From JBLMZH01 sp050258715 (GTDB lineage: Bacteria; Patescibacteriota; Doudnabacteria; UBA920; O2-02-FULL-48-8), in the NCBI GenBank assembly GCA_050258715.1, contig JBLMZH010000040.1:1-9136 (forward strand): a stretch of DNA of 9,136 nucleotides, in the 5' to 3' direction. The position numbers and the translations under genes were made by a program. Below are positions 1-5,423 of the stretch, one piece after another. Below the pieces are notes generated by a model. That model ran no database searches. It was given only the letters and a program-made list of their open reading frames with translations, and had not been told where the DNA came from. Every line of letters starts with the position of its first letter. Within the stretch, counting starts at the first letter, position 1.

Positions 1-700
1 CTTCCCTAAGATACACTCGCCTCCAGTGATAGACTATGTCCTTTTTCATGCTTGCATTTTTTATGCGGTCATACAGCCAGCCTTTGCGGTAATAGTATTG
101 CTCAGGAACGCTTTCTTCCAGAATGTCGGCGATAGTTCTTTTCAGCAATTTTTTTTCAGGAAACTTGAAAGCATTGCGAGCAAACTCGTCTCTAAACCCC
201 ACGATGTAAATGCGTTCTCGACTTTGAGGAACGTTGCCATAGTCGGCGCTGTTCAGAACAATGAACCTTATCGGTTTGTAGCCTAACTTCTCTAGCTGTT
301 CTTTTATGATTACCAGCGTTCGGCCGTGATCATGCTTTTCCAAGTTTCGTACATTCTCTAAAAAAACAGCGCGAGGTTTCCTGGCCTTAAGTATCTTGAT
401 TATGTCAAAAAATAAATCGCCACGGCCCTTATCTTTAAATCCTCTTTTTTCGCCCGCAACTGAAAACGACTGGCAAGGGAATCCTCCGAGGAGCAGATCA
501 AAGTCGGGCAGGGCTGCAGGGTTGAGCTGTGCAACATCTTCAAGAGCAAGCGGGACTTTCTTGAAGTTTAGGTCATAAGTTATTTTGCAGTGAGGGTCAA
601 TGTCAGCAGCATAAACCGTCTCAAATCCTGCTTTTTCAAAACCTTTTCTGATTCCGCCTATTCCAGCAAATAGGTCGATTGTTTTTAATTTCAATTTCAT
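1..700 (-). CDS. DNA (cytosine-5-)methyltransferase, C-terminus cut by window edge
   Basis: Transfers a methyl group from S-adenosylmethionine to C5 of cytosine in a specific DNA site. The minus frame starting with ATG at 700 stays open to the left edge, giving 233 residues. The conserved C5-MTase blocks appear in order: motif I DLFAGIGG (about 9-16, AdoMet binding), motif IV GGFPCQSFS with the catalytic Cys at about 76, motif VI ENV (about 115-117), and motif VIII QSRERIYIVGF (from about 159). The fragment ends near an HWRRVYLR stretch that in the family precedes the variable target-recognition region. Specificity therefore cannot be read here, and no partner nuclease is in view. Family members usually run to about 310-420 residues, so roughly the last third is missing. 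The start is supported by AGGAT about 8 bases upstream and an extended -10 box. It could be the methylase of a restriction-modification system or an orphan. The family call is near certain. Confidence 0.95.
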   Translation of the reverse strand, partial: MKLKLKTIDLFAGIGGIRKGFEKAGFETVYAADIDPHCKITYDLNFKKVPLALEDVAQLNPAALPDFDLLLGGFPCQSFSVAGEKRGFKDKGRGDLFFDIIKILKARKPRAVFLENVRNLEKHDHGRTLVIIKEQLEKLGYKPIRFIVLNSADYGNVPQSRERIYIVGFRDEFARNAFKFPEKKLLKRTIADILEESVPEQYYYRKGWLYDRIKNASMKKDIVYHWRRVYLRE

Positions 701-720
701 AAAGTAAATCCTATATTTAC

Positions 721-729
721 ATTTTAGCA
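721..729 (-). promoter_or_regulatory. Extended -10 promoter of the methyltransferase gene
   Basis: Read on the minus strand, TGC-TAAAAT forms an extended -10 element about 21 bases upstream of the methyltransferase ATG. The predicted transcript start is near 714, leaving a leader of about 14 bases that contains AGGAT. No good -35 box lies at 17 bases; a TTGCGC is too far at 22. The terminator at 766-795 separates this promoter from the tRNA unit upstream. Confidence 0.45.
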
Positions 730-765
730 TGTTTGTTAAATAAGCGCAGCGCAAGGTCTGTTTTG

Positions 766-795
766 ATAAAAATCAAAAAACCGCGTATTGCGGTT
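766..795 (-). terminator. Rho-independent terminator of the tRNA-Glu unit
   Basis: On the minus strand, AACCGC and GCGGTT form a 6-bp stem around a 5-base loop, followed by TTTTGATTTTT. It lies about 80 bases past the tRNA CCA end and ahead of the methyltransferase promoter, so it should end the tRNA transcript. The stretch between the tRNA and this hairpin (796-873) holds no gene that I can support. Confidence 0.7.
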
Positions 796-873
796 CTTTG
801 ATTATATTCAATTCGAGAGTCTTTAGGTCTCACCAGAGAGCTACGCGTAAGGGTACTCGATAAGATTTTTCTT

Positions 874-948
874 TGGCAGCCCCACCGGGAATCGGACCCG
901 GATTCCCACATTGAAAGCGTGGTGTCCTAACCATTAGACGATAGGGCC
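874..948 (-). tRNA. tRNA-Glu (anticodon UUC), CCA encoded
   Basis: The minus strand folds as a cloverleaf. The acceptor is GGCCCTA paired with TGGGGCT, including G-U pairs at 1-72 and 6-67, with discriminator G and an encoded CCA at 874-876. The D-arm region TCGTCTAATGGTTAGGAC is typical of bacterial tRNA-Glu. The anticodon stem CCACG/TGTGG closes the loop CTTTCAA, giving anticodon TTC, which reads GAA and GAG. The variable loop has 4 bases and the T stem CCGGG/CCCGG is perfect. The T loop reads TCCGATT rather than TTCGATT, so the normally near-invariant U55 (the pseudouridine site made by TruB) is C, while C56 is kept. It should charge with glutamate by GltX, directly or with family-typical variants. 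It has its own promoter upstream and a terminator downstream. Confidence 0.93.
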
Positions 949-1021
949 AGGTTATAAACTTATCAAAACTGATTTCCTATTGGCATTACCTGCCTAACGG
1001 CAGGCAGGGACGATAGGGCCA
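937..1021. repeat. 13-bp direct repeat duplicating the tRNA-Glu 5' end, flanking a hairpin
   Basis: GACGATAGGGCCA occurs at 937-949, covering the first bases of tRNA-Glu on the other strand, and exactly again at 1009-1021. The 59 bases between the copies include a GC-rich inverted repeat, CCTGCC-TAAC-GGCAGG, at 989-1004. Both the extra tRNA start and the hairpin would lie in the tRNA precursor leader. A small inserted repeat with target duplication, or the remnant of a tandem tRNA copy, would each explain this. Confidence 0.8.
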
Positions 1022-1042
1022 AACTGATCAAATTGCTCAGAC

Positions 1043-1071
1043 AGTATATCTGAAAAATCAGGGTTTTTCAA
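1043..1071 (-). promoter_or_regulatory. Sigma70-type promoter of tRNA-Glu
   Basis: On the minus strand, TTGAAA (1066-1071) and TATACT (1043-1048) are spaced by exactly 17 bases. Transcription should start near 1036, giving a precursor leader of nearly 90 bases before the mature 5' end at 948. That is long for a single tRNA and is explained by the repeat and hairpin in between. Confidence 0.75.
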
Positions 1072-1140
1072 GGTCCCTAGATTTAATGAAAACCGGAGAA
1101 AGCACATCTTTTCTTAGGCTTTTTTTGCCCGGCCCGGCCT

Positions 1141-1170
1141 TTGCCTAACTGCCTCAATCGAGCTTATACT
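1141..1170 (+). promoter_or_regulatory. Promoter of the 103-aa/493-aa operon
   Basis: TTGCCT (1141-1146) and TATACT (1165-1170) are separated by 18 bases. The expected start near 1177 leaves a leader of about 16 bases, AT-rich and without a Shine-Dalgarno, before the ATG at 1193. An AAGGAA lies at the predicted transcript start and is probably too far upstream to act. Confidence 0.6.
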
Positions 1171-1192
1171 ATAAAGGAATTAATTTAAAACA

Positions 1193-1504
1193 ATGACCAA
1201 ACTCGAAGCAAGGGGCTTTGTCCCGGAAGACAAAAGTGAATTTAGGACCAGCGTCGATGTTTACAACGAAATCCGGAACTGGTACTTAAAGCAGCAAGAA
1301 GGCAGAAGCTTGGGATACGAGGTCGTTTCAGAAGTACTTAAACAGCTTGAAGAGTCCGAGGGTTGGGAAGAATTTTTTGTTAAGCAAGAGATGACTCCCA
1401 GGAAGCTCGAATTATATCCTGAAATGGAAAAGGTAGCGGCTTTGGCAAAAGAATATTTTAAGATTCGGGAGGCGGAAGAAAACCAGTCAATTAACGCCGA
1501 ATAA
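1193..1504 (+). CDS. Hypothetical helical protein, 103 aa
   Basis: I do not recognise this protein. It is acidic and rich in Glu and Lys, has no signal peptide or membrane segment, and is probably mostly helical and cytoplasmic. A short aromatic segment (EIRNWYLKQ, about residues 26-34) and GWEEFFVKQE (about 57-66) stand out as possible packing surfaces. The ATG at 1193 follows a good promoter with a very short leader. The stop lies one base before the ATG of the 493-aa gene, so the two are surely co-transcribed and probably translationally coupled. That pairing is the only functional clue, suggesting a partner or regulator of the larger protein. The coding call is supported by the tight junction and the promoter; the function is unknown. 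Confidence 0.8.
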   Translation: MTKLEARGFVPEDKSEFRTSVDVYNEIRNWYLKQQEGRSLGYEVVSEVLKQLEESEGWEEFFVKQEMTPRKLELYPEMEKVAALAKEYFKIREAEENQSINAE

Positions 1505-1505
1505 T

Positions 1506-2987
1506 ATGAATCCGGAATCATTCGTCCCAGAAGAATTATTAAAAAGCCAGCATCCGTTCAATAGGGAATTGGAGAATTTGGAGGAGAAAGAAGATTTGGA
1601 TATTCATAGGCTAGGCGAGCCTCGCGCAACGATTGACTTAGCTGATGGAGAAGAGCGGGATTTTGATAAGCCGCAATTTGCTGTCACAGAATATTTTTCA
1701 GGCAACGGCAAAAGCCGGGAAGAGTTCGGCCGACTGAAAAGATTTTATGAAACGGCCCAGGCCGAGCTCGGCGACATTTTACCGAAAGCCATGTTTGTAG
1801 AAGGCGAGCCGTCTGATCCTCAAAAGGAAGGCAGCTCATTTTATGTTGTCCAAAAGTTCGACAATCGGGACTTCAACCGGACCGCAAAAGTCATAAATGA
1901 ATTGAACAGCAAAGAATTTTCCGTAGATTTTTTGAATCAGCTACTTGAGATACAGGAGAGGATTACAGCCTTTATTGAAAAGCACGGCGGGGATTTGCCC
2001 GATGCCTGGATCGATTCAGAGCTCTTTAACCCCAAGAAAGTTAAAGAAGATATTGTCCATTCCGTATCCCAGAATCAAACCAAGATCGTGAACATGTTTC
2101 GGCTCGATCCGGAATTGGCCAAGAAAGCCATTGAAAGCGAAGGAAAATTTGAACCGAGCAAGGACAGGTTAAAGGCCTTGAAAATGCTGGGCTTGGCAGG
2201 CTTAATTGAAAAAATCGAATGGGCGGTTGAACGCAGTGCCGCCCCTGAATGGGTCTTGGGCCGTGACGTCCATTGGCGATTAAACGGAGAGAAGATGAAG
2301 GCTTTGGAAAAAGAAGGCCGGAAAGCAATGGCTTTAACTTTTGACGACGGGCCAAATGAAGAAACGGAAAAACTTCTAGACATCCTCAAGGAACAAAATA
2401 TTAAAGCGACTTTCTTTTTGGTTGGATCACTAATTTCAGGCCGCGAGCAAACCGTGAAAAGAATTGTTGATGAAGGTCATGACATTGGCGTGCATGAATG
2501 GTCGCAGGAAGGGGCCAAGCCTTCCGCGGGAATGAAGGAATATTCAAAGCGGTTCGTGGGGCCGAGGGAAGATTTGGGAGACGTGAAAAAAACGACGGAG
2601 CTTATTGAAAAGGTCAGTGGAAAAAAACCGACAATCGGACGAGTGGCTGGCGTGCATGGAACAACGGACAGCTTGCGCGAGTTTCAAGCCATGGACTTGG
2701 AATTAATTCATGGCAATCCCTACGATATTGTGGCCATCCCGCCGAGTACCAAACTTCGCGCTGACAAGCTTCTGAAAAAGGCCTTGGGCAGCAACGGCCA
2801 TGGCCGGATCAGAATTTTCCATATCGGAACCATGACTGATAAAGGCCTGGCCTTAACCCGTGAAGAAATCGATTCGGATAAAGGTGAAGTTTATCCTCCG
2901 GATCAAACATTAGGTATGATCAAGGAGTATATCGAGAGCAGTAGGAAGCAAGGTTACGAGTTCGTTCAGGTTGCGGATAATATTTAA
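1506..2987 (+). CDS. Kinase-like (tentative) plus degenerate NodB/polysaccharide deacetylase domain protein, 493 aa
   Basis: The C-terminal half (about 273-490) is a NodB-fold carbohydrate deacetylase domain: MALTFDDGPN (276-284) is motif 1, with D280 as catalytic base and D281 as metal ligand; ATFFLVG (301-307) is the following strand; and GHDIGVHEWSQ (324-334) is motif 2. Family motif 2 is H-x-x-x-H. Here H330 is kept but the second His is Q334. The usual RPPYG motif 3 is RVAGVHG (379-385). A late His in RIFHIG (H439) matches the C-terminal His motif. The metal triad is therefore incomplete, and activity is doubtful or altered. Residues 1-260 lack a signal peptide or membrane span, so unlike most NodB enzymes the protein seems cytoplasmic. 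Its N-half resembles a protein-kinase/phosphotransferase-like fold (strand SFYVVQKFD at 111-119, HGGDLPDAW at 160-168, LFNPKKV at 173-179), but this is tentative. There is no nearby Shine-Dalgarno, so translation is probably coupled to the upstream gene. Confidence 0.85.
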   Translation: MNPESFVPEELLKSQHPFNRELENLEEKEDLDIHRLGEPRATIDLADGEERDFDKPQFAVTEYFSGNGKSREEFGRLKRFYETAQAELGDILPKAMFVEGEPSDPQKEGSSFYVVQKFDNRDFNRTAKVINELNSKEFSVDFLNQLLEIQERITAFIEKHGGDLPDAWIDSELFNPKKVKEDIVHSVSQNQTKIVNMFRLDPELAKKAIESEGKFEPSKDRLKALKMLGLAGLIEKIEWAVERSAAPEWVLGRDVHWRLNGEKMKALEKEGRKAMALTFDDGPNEETEKLLDILKEQNIKATFFLVGSLISGREQTVKRIVDEGHDIGVHEWSQEGAKPSAGMKEYSKRFVGPREDLGDVKKTTELIEKVSGKKPTIGRVAGVHGTTDSLREFQAMDLELIHGNPYDIVAIPPSTKLRADKLLKKALGSNGHGRIRIFHIGTMTDKGLALTREEIDSDKGEVYPPDQTLGMIKEYIESSRKQGYEFVQVADNI

Positions 2988-2990
2988 CAT

Positions 2991-3028
2991 TAAATTTAAA
3001 AACGGCGGAGAAATTTCCGCCGTTTTTT
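2991..3028. terminator. Bidirectional terminator between convergent genes
   Basis: AACGGCGGA (3001-3009) pairs with TCCGCCGTT (3016-3024) around a 6-base loop. T residues follow on the plus strand, and an A-rich stretch precedes the stem, giving a T tract on the minus strand. It sits between the plus-strand stop at 2987 and the minus-strand stop at 3038, so it can serve both genes. Confidence 0.9.
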
Positions 3029-3037
3029 CTTTCAAAA

Positions 3038-3388
3038 CTATTTTGCCTTGATGTCGAGAAGCTTGAAGTTGGTCAGGTCGCCTTCGTAAGTGACATAGAC
3101 ATCCTTATCTAAAAGAGCGGAATAATCGCGAGAGGTATGGATGTAAATGGTCTGGTCTTCCTGAGGCATGAAAAGCATGAGGTTGCCCTTTTTCTCGTTG
3201 TCTGAAGCCTTAAGCTGTCCGGTCCAGAAAGTTCCCGCCGGCTTATTTTCGTCGTTCTTGGACTGTTGCTGTTCCTGGTTTTGCCCGGGGTTTTCCTCGT
3301 TTTTTACGCCTTTTTTAACAAAGACAAAGTATCCGGCTACAATTACCGCAACTACGATAATGGCCGTAATCCAATAGGTTTTTTTCAT
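3038..3388 (-). CDS. Small single-pass membrane protein with extracytoplasmic domain, 116 aa
   Basis: This starts MKKTYW and has one hydrophobic helix at about residues 6-23, followed by KK, so it is probably anchored with the C-terminus outside. A Gln/Asn/Glu/Lys-rich linker follows (about 27-50). A small domain of about 65 residues then ends in strand-like segments (TIYIHTS, DVYVTYEGDL, FKLLDIKAK) and may be a compact beta fold. I know no function and see no catalytic motif. An in-frame TTG at 3427 would add 13 residues, but it lies inside the promoter, upstream of the predicted transcript start, so the ATG at 3388 is the better start. The gene is monocistronic between its own promoter and the shared terminator. 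Confidence 0.8.
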   Translation of the reverse strand: MKKTYWITAIIVVAVIVAGYFVFVKKGVKNEENPGQNQEQQQSKNDENKPAGTFWTGQLKASDNEKKGNLMLFMPQEDQTIYIHTSRDYSALLDKDVYVTYEGDLTNFKLLDIKAK

Positions 3389-3411
3389 AGTCGATGAGAT
3401 TAACTGATCAT

Positions 3412-3440
3412 ATGATAACCCAAGCAAACTGCGGTCACAA
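3412..3440 (-). promoter_or_regulatory. Promoter of the small membrane protein gene
   Basis: On the minus strand, TTGTGA (3435-3440) and TATCAT (3412-3417) are 17 bases apart. The predicted start leaves about 20 bases before the ATG at 3388, without a Shine-Dalgarno. A 10-bp palindrome, ATCATATGAT, overlaps the -10 box and could be a repressor site, though it may be chance. Confidence 0.6.
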
Positions 3441-3512
3441 GGGCCATTTTTAACTCAGTTTTCGGTTGAGGAATTTGGGGTAAAACCTAAGGCTGGTCAA
3501 AGTCAAAATTGG

Positions 3513-3542
3513 TATTCTCTTATTCGCGCGAATAAGAGAATA
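3513..3542. repeat. 30-bp perfect palindrome
   Basis: TATTCTCTTATTCGC (3513-3527) is followed directly by its exact reverse complement (3528-3542), with no spacer and GCGC at the centre. It lies just past the trigger factor terminator and about 70 bases upstream of the -35 box of the next minus-strand gene. No T tract follows on either side at once, so it is not an ordinary terminator. It could be an operator for a dimeric regulator or a cruciform-forming site. Confidence 0.9.
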
Positions 3543-3548
3543 GGCGAG

Positions 3549-3576
3549 AAAAAATCCGCCTTGGTTGGCGGATTTT
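3549..3576 (-). terminator. Terminator of trigger factor gene
   Basis: On the minus strand, AAAATCCGCC and GGCGGATTTT form a 10-bp stem around a 6-base loop, with six T residues at its 3' side. It lies 15 bases past the trigger factor stop codon. Confidence 0.9.
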
Positions 3577-3590
3577 AAAAATGAAGGATT

Positions 3591-4874
3591 TTATTCCACG
3601 ACCTTGTCTTTGATGAACTTGATGATCTTGCGGCTGACCAGGGTGTTGGCGATTTGCCTTCTGGTTTCCGGCTCATTCAACTGCTCGATGGCATGCGGCT
3701 GCGCTTGGTATGAACGCCTTAAGGCTTCGATTTCTTCTTCCACTTCATCCGGAGTAATCTTGATTTTTTCATCTTCCGCCACTTGGCCCAAGGCTAGGGA
3801 TGATTTGACCCGTTCCGCAGCTTTAGGCGCGAACTCCTTTTGCAAAGAGGTGTGATCTTTTTTCATGGACTTAAGATATTCCTCGACATTGATTCCTTGT
3901 TCCGCGATGCTGTGTTCAAATTCGTGAGTTAAGTCATGAGCGCTGTCGCTGATCATAAGTTCAGGCACCGGTCCGAATTCCGAGGATTCCACGATCTGCT
4001 TCATGGCCGCGATTTCAACGCGCTCTTCCTCGCGCTCCTGTTTTTCCTTTTTAATATTCTCCGAAAGCCTGTCCTTTAAGGCTTGAATATCTTGCATGCC
4101 GACTCGCTTGGCCAGCTCGTCGCCGATTTCCGGCTTGGTTCGGGAAAAAATTTGTTTGACTTCGATTTTAAAGTTAGCCGGCTTGCCTTTAAGATGTTCG
4201 GCTTGGTAGTTGTCGGGAAAATTCAAATTGAATTCAAGTTTGTCTCCGTCCTTTGCTCCGATGATCTTATCTTCAAATCCCGGGATCATGCGGCCTTCGC
4301 CTAAGACCAGGCTGAAATCCTTGGCCGAACCGCCTTCGATCGGTTTTCCGTCAACGAACACATCAAAATCAACGACAGCCTTGTCGTCCTTGGCTGCCGG
4401 TCGCCCGGCCGGCGCTTCCTCGATTGCCATTGTCGCCAATTCATCCAAGGCCTTCTTGAGGTCTTCTTCGGTGACTTCGACCTTCTGCCGTTTGATTTTT
4501 TTCGTTTGCCAATCACCGAGCTTAACGGTCGGCACAACATTGACCGCGAGTTTGTAGGACACAGCCTGACTTGGATCAGAAGCGGGGAGGATATCAATAT
4601 CCACCTTGCCGTACGTGTTAAGATTTTCTGTCTCGATTATGGAATTGATCGTGTCGTTGATCATCCCGTCCAATGCTTCGCTGAAGATCGCCTCTTCGCC
4701 AACTTCGCGTTTGACCAGGTCGTAAGGCGCTTTCCCGGGGCGGAAGCCTTTGATGTTCTTGGTTTTCGAGATCTCTCGGGCGGCTTTTTCCATCCACGGT
4801 ATGGACTCTTCCTTGGTAATGCTGACCTTAAATTCCATTCGGCCGTTTTTCAGATCTTTTTTCTCGGTTTTCAT
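3591..4874 (-). CDS. tig: Trigger factor, ribosome-associated chaperone and peptidyl-prolyl isomerase
   Basis: This binds at the exit of the ribosomal tunnel near protein L23, shields nascent chains, and can isomerise prolyl bonds. At 427 aa it matches the family (E. coli about 432). The N-terminal ribosome-binding domain (about 1-120) carries the signature GFRPGKAP at 43-50. The FKBP-type PPIase domain spans about 163-245, with LVLGEGRMIPGFED (189-202) as its recognisable core. The C-terminal chaperone arms (about 250-427) are charged and helical. Nothing is missing. The ATG at 4874 follows a good promoter by about 22 transcribed bases, with no visible Shine-Dalgarno. The gene stands alone; the clpP/clpX neighbours common in other bacteria are absent here. 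It diverges from the padR operon, with which it shares a 190-base control region. Confidence 0.97.
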   Translation of the reverse strand: MKTEKKDLKNGRMEFKVSITKEESIPWMEKAAREISKTKNIKGFRPGKAPYDLVKREVGEEAIFSEALDGMINDTINSIIETENLNTYGKVDIDILPASDPSQAVSYKLAVNVVPTVKLGDWQTKKIKRQKVEVTEEDLKKALDELATMAIEEAPAGRPAAKDDKAVVDFDVFVDGKPIEGGSAKDFSLVLGEGRMIPGFEDKIIGAKDGDKLEFNLNFPDNYQAEHLKGKPANFKIEVKQIFSRTKPEIGDELAKRVGMQDIQALKDRLSENIKKEKQEREEERVEIAAMKQIVESSEFGPVPELMISDSAHDLTHEFEHSIAEQGINVEEYLKSMKKDHTSLQKEFAPKAAERVKSSLALGQVAEDEKIKITPDEVEEEIEALRRSYQAQPHAIEQLNEPETRRQIANTLVSRKIIKFIKDKVVE

Positions 4875-4903
4875 CGTTTGATTGAGTTAAGTACAGCCGT
4901 AAT

Positions 4904-4932
4904 ATCATACCCAAATGTCGGGGGCTTGTGAA
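4904..4932 (-). promoter_or_regulatory. Promoter of tig
   Basis: On the minus strand, TTCACA (4927-4932) and TATGAT (4904-4909) are spaced by 17 bases. The start should lie near 4897, leaving a leader of about 22 bases with no Shine-Dalgarno. Confidence 0.65.
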
Positions 4933-4943
4933 GAGCTTAGGTT

Positions 4944-4985
4944 AACGAAACAGGGGATTTGCCCAGAAAAAACTGGGGTTTCGTT
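4944..4985. repeat. Interrupted inverted repeat between divergent promoters
   Basis: AACGAAAC (4944-4951) is the reverse complement of GTTTCGTT (4978-4985). Inside, CCCAG (4962-4966) pairs with CTGGG (4973-4977) around AAAAAA. A 10-base bulge lies on one side. It lies upstream of both the tig and padR promoters, outside either predicted transcript, so a DNA-level role such as protein binding fits better than an RNA one. Confidence 0.6.
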
Positions 4986-4987
4986 GC

Positions 4988-4996
4988 TTATCCACA
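4988..4996 (+). promoter_or_regulatory. Consensus DnaA-box sequence upstream of the padR promoter
   Basis: TTATCCACA is an exact match to the consensus DnaA box and lies 9 bases before the -35 element of the padR operon. I noticed no second box nearby, so this is not an origin. It may be DnaA-linked regulation or a chance match. Confidence 0.3.
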
Positions 4997-5005
4997 CATG
5001 GTAGC

Positions 5006-5034
5006 TTGCATAACATAGTACTATGGTATATAAT
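5006..5034 (+). promoter_or_regulatory. padR operon promoter with operator-like palindrome in the spacer
   Basis: TTGCAT (5006-5011) and a consensus TATAAT (5029-5034) are exactly 17 bases apart. Between them, CATAGTACTATG (5014-5025) is a perfect 12-bp palindrome, placed where a bound dimer would block RNA polymerase. PadR-family repressors commonly bind such dyads in their own promoters, so autoregulation by the product of the first gene is likely. The leader of about 26 bases has no Shine-Dalgarno. Confidence 0.75.
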
Positions 5035-5066
5035 ACAAGCGTGAATAATGATAATAAGCAAAAAAT

Positions 5067-5423
5067 ATGGCTATTGATGAAACTTATCTAGAGAACGCGA
5101 AGCTCCAGATGCGCAAAGGAATCCTTGAGTACTCTATCCTTTTGACCATTGCCCGGGGAGAAACTTACGCTTCCGATATGCTCAAGGAGCTTAAACAGGA
5201 CAACCTGATCGTGGTCGAAGGGACCCTTTACCCGCTTTTATCGAGACTGAAGTCAGACGAACTTGTCGAGTACACCTGGAAGGAATCAAAGGCCGGACCT
5301 CCCAGAAAATATTATAAGCTTACGGACAAGGGAAGAGAGCTGCTGGAACGGTTGACCAATACCTGGCAGGACTTGTCCAAATCCATAAACTCATTAACGA
5401 ACAAGCATGAAGAAGACAATTAG
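5067..5423 (+). CDS. PadR-family winged-helix transcriptional repressor
   Basis: This is a 118-aa cytoplasmic DNA-binding protein of the PadR type, which acts as a dimer. The winged helix spans about 12-90: MRKGILEYSILLTIA (helix 1, 15-29), ETYASDMLKEL (helix 2, 32-42), VVEGTLYPLLSRLKSDELV (recognition helix region, 49-67), then the wing with GPPRKYYKLTDKGRE (77-91). The last 25 residues form the helix used for dimerisation in small PadR proteins. The gene is first in an operon and overlaps the PspC/Toastrack gene by 17 bases. In many bacteria PadR regulators are paired with HAAS-, PspC- or Toastrack-containing membrane proteins, so this one probably controls the downstream gene and itself. 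The signal that relieves repression is not visible. Confidence 0.92.
   Translation: MAIDETYLENAKLQMRKGILEYSILLTIARGETYASDMLKELKQDNLIVVEGTLYPLLSRLKSDELVEYTWKESKAGPPRKYYKLTDKGRELLERLTNTWQDLSKSINSLTNKHEEDN

Noticed and set aside
801..806. TATAAT on the minus strand as a methyltransferase promoter
   Set aside because: It has no -35 partner at a workable distance and its start would fall within the terminator hairpin; the extended -10 at 721-729 fits better.
796..873. Possible second tRNA or small RNA downstream of tRNA-Glu
   Set aside because: A GTAGCTCTCTGGTGAGA stretch on the minus strand looks faintly like a D arm, but no acceptor, anticodon or T arm can be formed around it.
3389..3427. TTG start adding 13 residues to the small membrane protein
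   Set aside because: It falls inside the -35/-10 region of a good promoter, upstream of the predicted transcript start.
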